This document shows positions 22,241 through 31,671 of a stretch of 64,000 nt of DNA, one piece after another; the stretch's first letter is position 1, and each line of letters starts with the position of its first letter. Source of the DNA: Ditylenchus dipsaci (Eukaryota; Nematoda; Chromadorea; Rhabditida; Anguinidae); NCBI GenBank assembly GCA_004194705.1, contig SADC01001034.1:1-64000 (forward strand). Direction: 5' to 3'. Under the pieces are notes generated by a model that was not told the origin of the DNA, did no database searches, and worked only from the letters and a program-made list of their open reading frames with translations. Made by a program: the position numbers and the translations under genes.

Positions 22241-22288
22241 CTTGTTTAAAGGGGAATTAGGTGAATTCATCTACACCGAATTCATCTA

Positions 22289-22761
22289 GGGTTGGCAAGA
22301 CTTGCGGACAATATTTTGCGGATGCGTGTTTCCGGACGTGATTTTTGCGGACGGAGCTTTGCAGACGAGGTTTTGCGCCTCAACACTTGCGGATCAAATT
22401 TTGCGGACGCAAAATATGCGGTCGAAGATTTGCGGACAAAGATTTGCGGACGAGAATTCTTGAACTTCATATAAGCATCGCCTAAGTCACAGGTTCGACT
22501 AACTTAGTTTTTAATGCTGTCATCCTTCACTCCGGCTCGAGATACCTTCTTTTTTCTGCTCCTTTTCTGCCAAACTTAGGTTTATCCGCAAAAGTCGGTC
22601 CGCAAATGTTCGTCCGCAAATGTTGCATCCGCGAAATTCGGTCCGCAAAGTCTCGTCCGCAAATCTTTGTTCGCAAATTTTCATCCGCAAATATTGCGTC
22701 CGCAGAATTTGGTCCGCAAGTGTTGCGTCCGCAAAATATTGTCCGCAAGTCTTGCCAACCC
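22289..22761. mobile_element. hAT-type element with TTTGCGGACG word arrays
   Basis: Ends GGGTTGGCAAGACTTGCGGA / GTCCGCAAGTCTTGCCAACC with 8-base TTCATCTA on both sides (22281-22288, 22762-22769). The flank itself is a GAATTCATCTACAC tandem, so this duplication is less decisive. Arrays of TTTGCGGACG and inverted CGTCCGCAAA line both sides. The centre carries AAGCATCGCCTAAGTCACAG and GGTTCGACTAA, a B-box-like segment. Confidence 0.8.
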
Positions 22762-23039
22762 TTCATCTACACCTAATTCATCTACAAACGAATTCATCTA
22801 CATCGAATTCATCTACATTTTGGCATTCTGTTTGTAAGGTCTCGGAAGAAATCTTAAACCAAGTTTCCAACTTTTACATTATATGGAAAGGTTGAAGGGT
22901 ATTTTATACTTCGGAAAGCTTCGATTTTCATGTAATGTTTTAGCCCAGATTTCCTTAAATTAGTTTAAGGCATAACAATGAATGAAAGAATGCAAGCGAT
23001 TGAGAAAAACAAAGCAAATTATCAAGTGCTGCTTTCCGA

Positions 23040-23582
23040 AAAAACAAGGAAATGGTTAAAGATATCTATGGTTGCCTTTACTGGAAGAACAATTATAGAG
23101 GGAACCGAATATACTGGAGATGTATCTTTTGCCAAGCTAGAGCCGATGGAGATGTTGGATCAAAATGTCCAGGTTATACAGATTTCACTCATACTGAAAG
23201 GCTTAAAAGAGCTTTTTGTCACAGGGAGAGCCGTAATTTTTAATAAGAAGCTGTCAGTCACCGCCGAACACAAATATTTGGGTGATAGTGCCCGTCCTTA
23301 AGATATTTGCTGAGCGATGTGGTATCTCACCTTTGGAAGAGTTGAACTGGTCGGGTCTTTGCATGAGAGTGAATTTTCAAAGCTTGATTTTTAATTTTAA
23401 TGAAACCAAATTTCAAGAAGCTTCTTTGACAACAGAACAGCGATGACTGCGGTGTTTTCACGTGTGTGTTTGCCGAACGAGCATCTCGCGAGGGTTTGAT
23501 GGATTTCGAGGCTGAAGAAGTGGATGCTTTCCACCAAAGAATTGCTAAAGAAATATTAGCAGGAAAATTGTCATCTGCATAA
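23040..23582 (+). pseudogene. FLYWCH finger and Ulp1 (C48) protease remnant
   Basis: At 23052-23243 a frame reads DIYGCLYWKNNYRGNRIYWR, then CIFCQARADGD and a histidine-containing FTHTE, fitting a FLYWCH zinc finger of MULE-type proteins. At 23430-23582 QQNSDDCGVFTCVFAE matches the catalytic Q...DCG segment of Ulp1/SENP cysteine proteases (the catalytic Cys is in DCG), followed by RIAKEILAGKLSSA and a stop. Between them no frame is open. The order FLYWCH then Ulp1 agrees with the MULE at 31672-34139, so I infer a deleted relative. Host-gene origin is less likely. Confidence 0.6.
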
Positions 23583-24690
23583 GATTCTCTTTGCTAAATT
23601 TATGTTACTCATTTCATTTAATCGTTATTGTCAGTACAGAGGTGCCATCTATGATAAAGGATTGGGAAAGTTACGCCATGTAAAATTTATAGTATGTGCG
23701 TAGAGTATAAGAGCGTTATTATACTTTAATCGGAGGTGGAAACTAAAGCCAGTAGGAATTGTTCCGCGTTTTTGTTTAAGAGTTTATGCTGTAATCACCA
23801 ATAATTTTTCTCGCAAAATTTTCAACTTTTAATTTTTAACTTTACGTTCTTTCTTAATCTCAAGGTAGGACAAGTTCTTGGGGTCAACTTCGGGTCAACT
23901 GTTGATGACTAACGGTATACCTCATGAGGACACCTCATGAGGATTTGAGCTCACCTCACATGAGAAGAGCTTTTTGAAATTCTCACGCAACTTCATATTT
24001 CATGAGCTCACGTCGTCCTCATCCTCACTCATCCTCACGCCCGAAAATTTGAAAATTTGTATTGGGCAGAACGATTATTTTAGTTAATGTAAGAGAAGAA
24101 ATTAAGAACTGAGGACGAAACGGCCGAGCACGAAACGGCTGGGGACAAAACGTCGCGTACCCAACATCGTTGGTTTATTTTATATAGCATACAAAAGCAG
24201 AAAATCGCCTCTTGCACGCTAAGCCAGAAACAAAATGAATAAATGACCAATAGGTCTTCGCAAAGACTCTCAATATTTCCTCTCGTGTCAAAATCCAAAA
24301 AAAGCATTACTTTTTTAAATGGCCCTATTTTTTACATTTTTAGTATTTTTCTCTCAGTTGAGGAAAGAAAAAACAGCCTTAAATGAATAAATTAAAATAT
24401 TAGTCTCTTAGTAAAAATGAAATATAGCTTCACTATGGATATATTTGATTAAATAAAATCGAGAATCATGCTAATCTCTCTTCCTAAAAAATGCAAACAT
24501 TGGTTTTTAACCGAAAAAGAGTTCTATTAAAGGATTAACAAAATAGATTGTCACTTGTTTGAGTTCGGGCCTTGACTTTCAATATGCAAATGACTGCATC
24601 AAAGATCGCCGTTCATAAGTTAGCTTGTGTCTATATAGTCTCAACGATAACAGATCTCGTTCAGTATGCAACAATTCATCCAATCTATCG
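23583..24690. other. Spacer with CTCATGAGG words; no gene
   Basis: CTCATGAGGA and CTCACATGAG words cluster at 23920-23970 and CCTCATCCTCACTC at 24013-24040. AT-rich elsewhere. No coding sequence recognised. Confidence 0.4.
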
Positions 24691-24693
24691 ATC

Positions 24694-27600
24694 ATGTACA
24701 CCATTTTGATTCTGCTACTCTTCAGTGAGCTCCGAGCTTCACACGCCTGCTCCAAAACCTGCTCCTCTGACAATGACTGCGTTCTAGCCGGCTGTGTAGA
24801 CTATAAGTGCATAGGTGAGGCCTTTTCGAATAAATTTTAAAATAATAATTAAAATCCGATGCCGGATTTTTGGAGCATCAGTAAGTAAAATCGACTTTAG
24901 GTTGGTGTTTACCTAGCGCCAGCTGCTACTTTCGCCAATGCGACACTTTCTATGAAGGCTGTGGTTGGAGTACAGGTGAATTCGACTGTCAGGTAATCCG
25001 TTAAAAAACCATCGCCGTTGATGACAATGACAATTTAGAGTTTTCGAATTGGCGGGGGACAGCCGAAAATGCGGATAATCTTTTTGCGAATTACTTTTTA
25101 ATTTGCATCTAAAATTTAAATTTTATGAATTAGATGAGGCGGAACAACAGTTACTAAAAATAGATTATGGCTCAATGGGAGTCGGCTGAGTCGTCCGATC
25201 TGGCATTGTCAAGCAAACCTTGGGCTGGACTAGTAGATGGTTCTTATGCTTTGGTCACAATGGGAGGTCGAGGTCGAAATGTGGTCACAAACTGCAGTCG
25301 AGGTCGAAGTCTAGGTCGAAGTCGAAGTTGAAATAAGTCATATTCCACGTGTTTTTGGAAATTCAAAATCGTTCGAATTTATTTTTTTCTATTTTGACCA
25401 CAAGTCAACTTTTTATCTGTTTTGGACAAACGGTTTGAAGTGCCATGATCAGAAATTTCTGGGCTTTCTTTTGAGGTATAATAAGCAATTCAGCAAAGCT
25501 GAAAAAGAGCTCAAAAGATTAAAAGTTCACGGCAAGTCTGATATCGACCTAATCGAAATCTTGGTCGAAACGGTGGTCGATATCAGATAAGCAAAAACAT
25601 GTTTTGATTAGAGTTTTTTCAGTCGTTGTGGAGCTAACTTGTGTCGATTGAGGACTTGCTGTGCCATTTTATCACAAAAAATATTGTTTTGCTCACCAAT
25701 TGGCCGCTGAACCAGCAGGCAGAAAATCAGATGCATGAAAAAGCATGCATACCAGAGTTTCTTTACGAGGTAAGCTCCAGTATTTAAAAATATGTTTAAC
25801 ATCCTCTTGTTAGCGGTCCCTGTGTGATTAGTAGTCCCTTTAGTCCCTTGTTATTCCCTATATTCCTTCCTTATACGGCCCTTATTCCGTTTGAAATTCA
25901 AAAGGCGCCAATTTAAATTTTTCAAATTTCGACTGAAATAATATGGCGTTAAAAAGTTACAGGCAAAATATTCAGTCGTGAATAGTGCCACGAGAATGCA
26001 CGCCTGATTTCACACCTGAAAACAAGTTCAGACGAGAATTGGCAAGTAAATTTACACGCCAAATATTCAGGCATGAATTAAGGTGTAAAATAAGGTGTGA
26101 ATTCTCATGATACTATTCACGCCTGAATATGTGGCGTGTAAATTTACTATTCACGCCTGAAAATTTTGCGTGTGAACTTATTTGCGACTCTTTACTTGCC
26201 CTTAGCGCAGAATATTCGCTGCATTAAAAATTCTATATGAAGCTAATACACAGCTGGTTGTGCATACCCTCACCATAAGAACCGAGTATCGGTAATTTAC
26301 CCGGGTAGTTTTACCCAGGTAAGTTGACCCGGGTAAGTTAACCTTCATCTTATAGTAGTGGCCCAGGGGGGGGGTATTTCAGAGGGGAAGGGGTTACTTA
26401 GGGGTTTTCACGGAATACCATGACACCCCTGTGGTTCAAAAAAATTTTCTTTCAGAATTGAAAAACATTCGGCTTTTTCATGAAATCGGGGTCGAGAAAC
26501 ACGAATAGGAGGTTATCTTTTCCATCCGAGCACTTTGCGTATAGGAGGGGTTCTAAACTCAAGCCTATGTTAAATTTGAGATGTGAATTTGACTTACCAA
26601 TATCACATGTGAACTGAATTGACACGTAAAGAGGAATCGATAAATTTATCGATTTATCATACCATGGTAAATTGTCATGAGATTTTAGGTCTGAATAAGA
26701 TTGAGGCGTGAATTGACACGTCTATTTCACATCGATATTTTACAGGTGAATAATTTCATATCATTAAAAGAATCGGGGTCAAAGTACCAATCACCTCATA
26801 TGGGGCCGTATCAAACAAACGTACGTACGGTTATATATATCCATACCCGAGGGTATATTCCGTAGCAGGAGTATTGAAAAGGTACCCACAGGTACTCGCC
26901 TGTACTCTGTTATACCTTTTTATACTCTTTCACTTTACATGGAAAAATAAGGTGTGCACCCAGGAAAATTCGAACCAGCGGCCTCGAAGATACGTATATA
27001 AAGGTCTACACTAAAACTCTCTCCCATTTAAAATCGCTCATAATATCATCCAGAGTGGTCAAAAGTTAAAAATAACTGCTTCTTGTGGGTTTATTAAAAG
27101 GGGTAAACTTTTTTGCGAAAAACCGATTGGGCGGATCAGATTACCAGTCAGATGGGCTTTATCGCTCAGAATCGTGTTGTTTGGTGTGATTTGAGGTGGT
27201 TTAAAATTGATAGTGAATAGTTCTGAGCGATTAAGCCTATCGGACCGGAAATCTGATCCGCTCAAATTATTTTTCGCGAAAAGCTCACCCCCCTTTAGCA
27301 AACCCGCAATAACCAGTTTTTTTCGGCTTTTGGCCTCTCTTGATGGAATTATGAGCGATCCAAAATCAGGGAAGGGTTTGGTGTATTATTAGTACAGCTT
27401 CATATACGCATCGTCAAGGTTGCTGGTTCGAATCTGCCTGGGTGCACACTTTTTCTACCATAATTATATATATATAAACTGGTAGGCAGGTTTGACGTGA
27501 GTACTGGTGTTTGGCAGTGGGATTTGAGCGAATGAGCTCATCGGAGTGCGATTCCAATTCATTCAATCGATTTTTTGCAAAAAAAGTCTACGTCCTTTAG

Positions 27601-28085
27601 TAAACGCCTGATAACCACTTTTTATTGACTCATGGCCACTCTGGCAGGGGTTACTGAGCGATTGATATTATCTGAAATGCTGAAAAAGTCTGTTAATCTG
27701 CACAGGATGACCAAAAAATATATGGAAAACTCACTAACACATTGTGACCACGTATCGACTTCGACCTCGACTTCGACTTTGACCTCCTATTGTGACCGTA
27801 AGGTTAATTTTGAACAAATTTTAATCGCAAACAAAAAATAATTCGAAATATATTTTCGCAATAAAAAAGCTGTCCCCCGCAAATTCAAAAACTTGAAATT
27901 GCTATTGTCATCAACGGCGATGGTCTTTTAAAATGGTTATGGATTTTTTTGGCTTTTAGTATTTAATTTAATGGCGAAATGCCTAGATATCTGAGGAAGG
28001 AGAATGCTGTATCAGTGTAAATTGGTTACCAAGCAACGAGAATACCCGATGCTGTGACAATGCCGTCTGTGTGTATAACGATTAA
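24694..28085 (+). CDS. Small cysteine-rich secreted peptide (3 exons, intact)
   Basis: Exons 24694-24814, 24901-24992 and 27987-28085 join in phase (G|GT, then codon to codon) into a 103-residue frame ending in TAA. Residues 1-17 (MYTILILLLFSELRASH) form a signal peptide: short N-terminus, leucine/isoleucine core, small residues before the mature ACSKTC. The mature part has fifteen cysteines, five per exon, including two CC pairs in exon 3; other segments are SSDNDCVLAGC, ASCYFRQCDTFYEGC and NTRCCDNAVC. Secretion is inferred from the signal. The family was not recognised; roles such as defence, cuticle or inhibitor are open. Donors GTGAGG and GTAATC and acceptors ending TTTAG and CCTAG are clear. 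No frameshift, unlike the other genes here. Intron 2 is almost 3 kb of nested foldbacks. Confidence 0.7.
25001..27935. mobile_element. Nested foldback complex filling intron 2 of the cysteine-rich gene
   Basis: Outermost arms AACCATCGCCGTTGATGACA...GGCGGGGGACAGC (25007-25065) and GCTGTCCCCCGC...GTCATCAACGGCGATGGT (27868-27925). Next shell: GGTCACAATGGGAGGTCGAG plus GTCGAAGTC array (25253-25335) against TCGACTTTGACCTCC.ATTGTGACC (27745-27805). Inside: a CATGCATACCAGAG copy (25733-25942), TTCACGCCTGAATA words (25960-26200, 26575-26760), a TAATTTACCCGGGTAG array (26290-26345), a single arm of the 1045 foldback (26430-26570), and two copies of the GATCAGATT-arm family (27059-27310, 27500-27660). 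Intron splice sites outside the complex are intact. Confidence 0.75.
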
Positions 28086-28117
28086 GGCCTCGGGCGCTGT
28101 TCTTTGGTATTAATTAA

Positions 28118-28283
28118 ACTTATCGTATTTCCTCTAATATAAGCCCATGCTCCATTAGAAGCCCCCCCCTATTTTTTGACTAAGGTTTCGGAGTTAAGGT
28201 CATTTGTGATTGACAATTTCAAGATTTTTGGGAGGTTGAAAAATAGAAGCCATGGGCTTCTATTAGAGGAAATACGGTATAAG
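28118..28283. mobile_element. TACCGTAT-family MITE, copy 3
   Basis: CGTATTTCCTCTAATATAAG at the left pairs with CTTCTATTAGAGGAAATACGG at the right. Interior shares GTGATTGACAATTTCAAGA with the 12160 copy. Confidence 0.8.
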
Positions 28284-29090
28284 GGAATTTATCTAACAGA
28301 ATTTGGGCAGAAGGGATAAATATTTAAAAACAGTTTTCTGCAAAAAAATGTTGAACAAGAAGGCTATTTCTAGGGTAATAAGGAAACTCTTCAAGCGTTT
28401 GCCGTAGACAATAGCTCCTTCCACCATCTGGCTTATCAAGTTGATTCCCAGCCCTCGAAGGTGAACAGCTCGTTACGCAACGGCCCAGAACAATAATGAA
28501 AAAAAAGCTTCATTAATCCAATAACAATTAGAAACTAGTCAACGCTTGCTTCACGATGCACTAATTGAAATGCTATTTTAAAGTGCTATTTATACAATAA
28601 ATAATGCTGCTTATCAATTTTAATAAACCATTTGACTGCATTTGAGCTCCAGATGTAAATAAGAGAGTGAAAATGAAAAATATGCACAAAATTCCAGAAT
28701 TTCGATCGAATTTTTTATTTAATCTTTATTTTTCGCACCATTTTTGTCTTTCGTCACCAATTAACAATTTTAGAGAAAATTTTCGTGTAAATGCCCATTC
28801 CGAAACAGAGACGAACCTAACATTTGCCAAATTATGAGAAGCTACTAAAAAGGCTAAGCAAATTGTTCCAATGAAGTATTTTTTGGGCAGAATAAGTTCT
28901 GTGTTTGTGTAGAAAACAACAATTTGTATTTACTTGATTCAGTTTAGAACACACTTATTCGGGATTGAAGAATGCCCAATGTTTGCATAAGTATTTGATT
29001 CTGTTGTGTCTGATCTACCATGTGTGTCATTCTCATCTAAACATTTTAAATGTTTAGATTGCAAAAGTTGAAACTTTTGCAAGCCTTAGT
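28284..29090. other. AT-rich spacer, no gene seen
   Basis: No protein-like frame. A short hairpin CATTTTAAATG/AACTTTTGCAAGCC-type pairing is visible near 29040-29085. Confidence 0.35.
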
Positions 29091-29093
29091 TCT

Positions 29094-29989
29094 TCATACC
29101 ATGTGCGAGTTATCTTTCGATTTCAAAAACCGATAGACGCTAAGTGCATCTTCGTTGGCTGGTGATTGCATTGCAGACTGATCCTCTTTGTAGAGATGAC
29201 AAATAGCTTTTCCAAGCGCTCTATTCAGTTCCAACCAGGTTTTCATGGAGGCGCTGTGCACAACTTTGATCACCTGGTCGAAGGACTCTGAGTAGCCGAT
29301 ATGTTCGTTTTCCAGTCTTATCTAGAATAGGTTTCTTTTTAGTGGTAATTTAGACGGGGTAGTTGGGAAGCTTTTTGAGGAGCTCCAGCTCCATTGGCTT
29401 TGTTTTTTAGCTTACCAGGATATCATCGAAGAGCCGCGCAGCAGTGGCTGACTGCAGACTGCTTCTTATTTTTCGAACAAAACCATCCTTTCTCCGGGTG
29501 GAATTCGCCTCCCATTCAGAATATTCAGCCTAAAGCTAAATGTTTATTGATTTAAAATTATGAGGATACCAAGTATGTTGAAGGAGCTAGTGCATACAAC
29601 TTTGCTTTGAGCGCAACTTCGACTTTGTTTTTAGGCAGGCTTTGGTTGAACATGAAATGGAAATAAGTGCTGGAGAAGTTTCTCACGGCAGTCATGTTGC
29701 CAGATGAATTTAGGCGATTTAGCAGAAAGAAGAAAAGAAAACTAGTTGGTGGTGTATGCGATGCGTTTTTTGCAAGGCAGAATGCTGACGAGATTGCTGA
29801 GCCTAGAGGAATTTGCTGAAAGGGAAGTAGAAGGAACAAATACACGGGCTCGACTGTAGGTCAACATCTAGAAGGATTAGCAGGCGCAATTTGTTGACTG
29901 TTTGTTGTTCTGGAAGAATAGAAATAATGACCAATCCCAATGATCGACAGCAGGATGATCGAAACAGGCAATATTTTGTAGAGGAACAT
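29094..29989 (-). CDS. Unidentified multi-exon gene, possible N-terminal membrane anchor
   Basis: Minus strand. An ATG at 29989 starts MFLYKILPVSIILLSIIGIG, a hydrophobic signal-anchor-like segment, followed by HYFYSSRTTNS. A clean CCCTTTCAG acceptor precedes an exon at 29570-29815 (AVRNFSSTYFHFMFNQSLPK, KVEVALKAKLYALAPSTYL). Exons 29416-29529 (AEYSEWEANSTRRKDGFVRK) and 29094-29321 (RLENEHIGYSESFDQVIKVV, SMKTWLELNRALGKAICHL) join codon to codon through GTATCC...TTTAG and GTAAGC...TTCTAG introns and end in TGA. How the first exon joins the second is unclear: no donor keeps the frame, so a frameshift or different first exon is possible. N-x-S/T sites (NFS, NQS, NST) fit a lumenal or extracellular domain. 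No family recognised. Confidence 0.5.
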
Positions 29990-30011
29990 TTTCTGAAATT
30001 TCGTTGGTAAT

Positions 30012-30600
30012 TCACCGTATTTCTTTTAATAAGGCGACTTGCTCTGCAATATTCATACTTTTAAGTTGTATCTCAAAAAATTGAAGTTCTGTTTTTACAT
30101 GCCCACGATCTCTACCAATTTTATTAAAAATTGTATGAATGTCCTGAAAGTTATAAGATAACCAAAAAAGCATTCTGGATTTTTGGCGAAAAGTAAAGAG
30201 ACAAGTTGTTTTAGCAGAGGGAATAAGACTTATGGGTTTTAAGTTTCATAAATAGGGTTTTAAACCTCAAAGCAAATGTTGAAAAAGCTATGCTCATAAG
30301 GCATCCAATAATTGAGAAAGGAAATGCCAAAGAAACAAATATTCTCTCACAGTTTGTTGTTGCCATTGCAACCATTTTTGAATTTTTATATGATTCTTTT
30401 GTTAGGAAACAACGTTAGCCATAATAATTTATACGGCTGTAGGAATAACTTTTCTGACGAATAATTTTTCAACAATTGATAATAAACAATACATAGCGAA
30501 TAAAAAAAAATCCAGCAGTTGAGCCAAGAGACATTTGTTTGTGGGTAACAGAGAATCTTCTTCTTGCGGTGGTTCTTCTTAGTTATCATAGTTTTTGCCC
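30012..30600 (-). CDS. Possible membrane-protein exons upstream of the previous gene
   Basis: An exon at 30012-30143, after a TTTCAG acceptor, reads DIHTIFNKIGRDRGHV, TELQFFEIQLKSMNIAEQVA and stops. Upstream, 30223-30372 encodes MVAMATTNCERIFVSLAF followed by a hydrophobic stretch (SIIGCLMSIAFSTFALR). A frame at 30389-30589 is lysine-rich then hydrophobic. They may be one gene or belong to the gene below; phases could not be fixed. Confidence 0.3.
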
Positions 30601-31300
30601 GATTTATTTTATTTTATCCCTCGATTTATTTTTCGCTAATACTTCCGTATCATTTTTCCATTTATTTTTCGTTTCTTTTCTACTTCAATAAATTATTCAC
30701 ATTTTTTTTTTAATCAAGAAAGGCTTCAATTTTAACCGTTTAATTCGGAGTCTCATTCAGATACTTTTAAGAAAATTAAAAAAGGACGATTAAGAAAAAT
30801 CAGAGACAATACATGAGACTCAATCATGAGAATTTTCGAGAGAGCCAATTGCTTAAATTGCCTAAATAAGAAATGGAGTCTTTTTTCGCGTTGCCAATTT
30901 CACGAAAACGTTCGTTTTGTGTCCTGTGTGGAATTTACAGAAAAGTCCTTTTTCTATTTTATTATTTTCGATTGAGTCTTTTCTATTGTATCCTTTTTTA
31001 TTATAGTATTTCGGTATATCGCACTCTCAATTTTCTTCAGAAATCGGCCAAGAACAAGCCAAACCAGGTATATTTAAAATTTTGATTAACATAACATTAA
31101 CATTACATAAAATTAACATACACTTCCATCAACATACCTTACACCTTACTATGGTTTGATCGGCCTAAAAGAACATGAGATATAACTGGAGATGAGCGCA
31201 CAGGATTGCCTATGACATAAATCCGAGAAAGACTATTGATAACAAATACATAAAGAGGCTCATTTTACTCAGCTTAAGTAACAAAAAAGGGTGCGTAGTC
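30601..31300. other. AT-rich spacer, no gene seen
   Basis: Poly-T rich. A frame at 30873-31085 is hydrophobic and probably spurious. Confidence 0.3.
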
Positions 31301-31555
31301 GTTTCGCAAATTTTGACATTAGTCCTTTTTTGCGAAACGTTTCGCAAATTTTGACATTTGTCCTTTTTGCGAAACGTTTCGCAAATTTTGACATTTGTCC
31401 TTTTTTGCGAAACGTTTCGCAAATCTTGACATTTGTTCTTTTTTTTGCGAAAAGTTGAATTCGTACTTCGTACTTCTACTCTTCGTACGTACTTCTACTC
31501 GTACTTCTACGTTGAATTCGTACTTCTACTCATCTAGTCTGTCATTTGTAACTAG
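31300..31555. repeat. GCGAAACGTTTCGCAAATTTTGACA tandem array and GTACTTCTAC repeats
   Basis: Four units of about 40 bases contain the self-complementary CGAAACGTTTCG followed by CAAATTTTGACATTTGTCC (31300-31452). Next to them is a CGTACTTCTACT microsatellite (31462-31535). Confidence 0.85.
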
Positions 31556-31671
31556 CTGGTTGTCTTGTTACAAGTAAAAGGATTCACGTTGCAGAATGCG
31601 TACTATGTTTATTATGGCAGCGCTAAGTAACGGCCAGTAGCAACTTTACTGATTTAAGTTTAGTGCTCGTC

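Noticed and set aside
22282..22766. Arginine/aspartate-rich frames (GRDFCGRSFADEVL type)
   Set aside because: Translation of the TTTGCGGACG array in a delimited hAT-type element.
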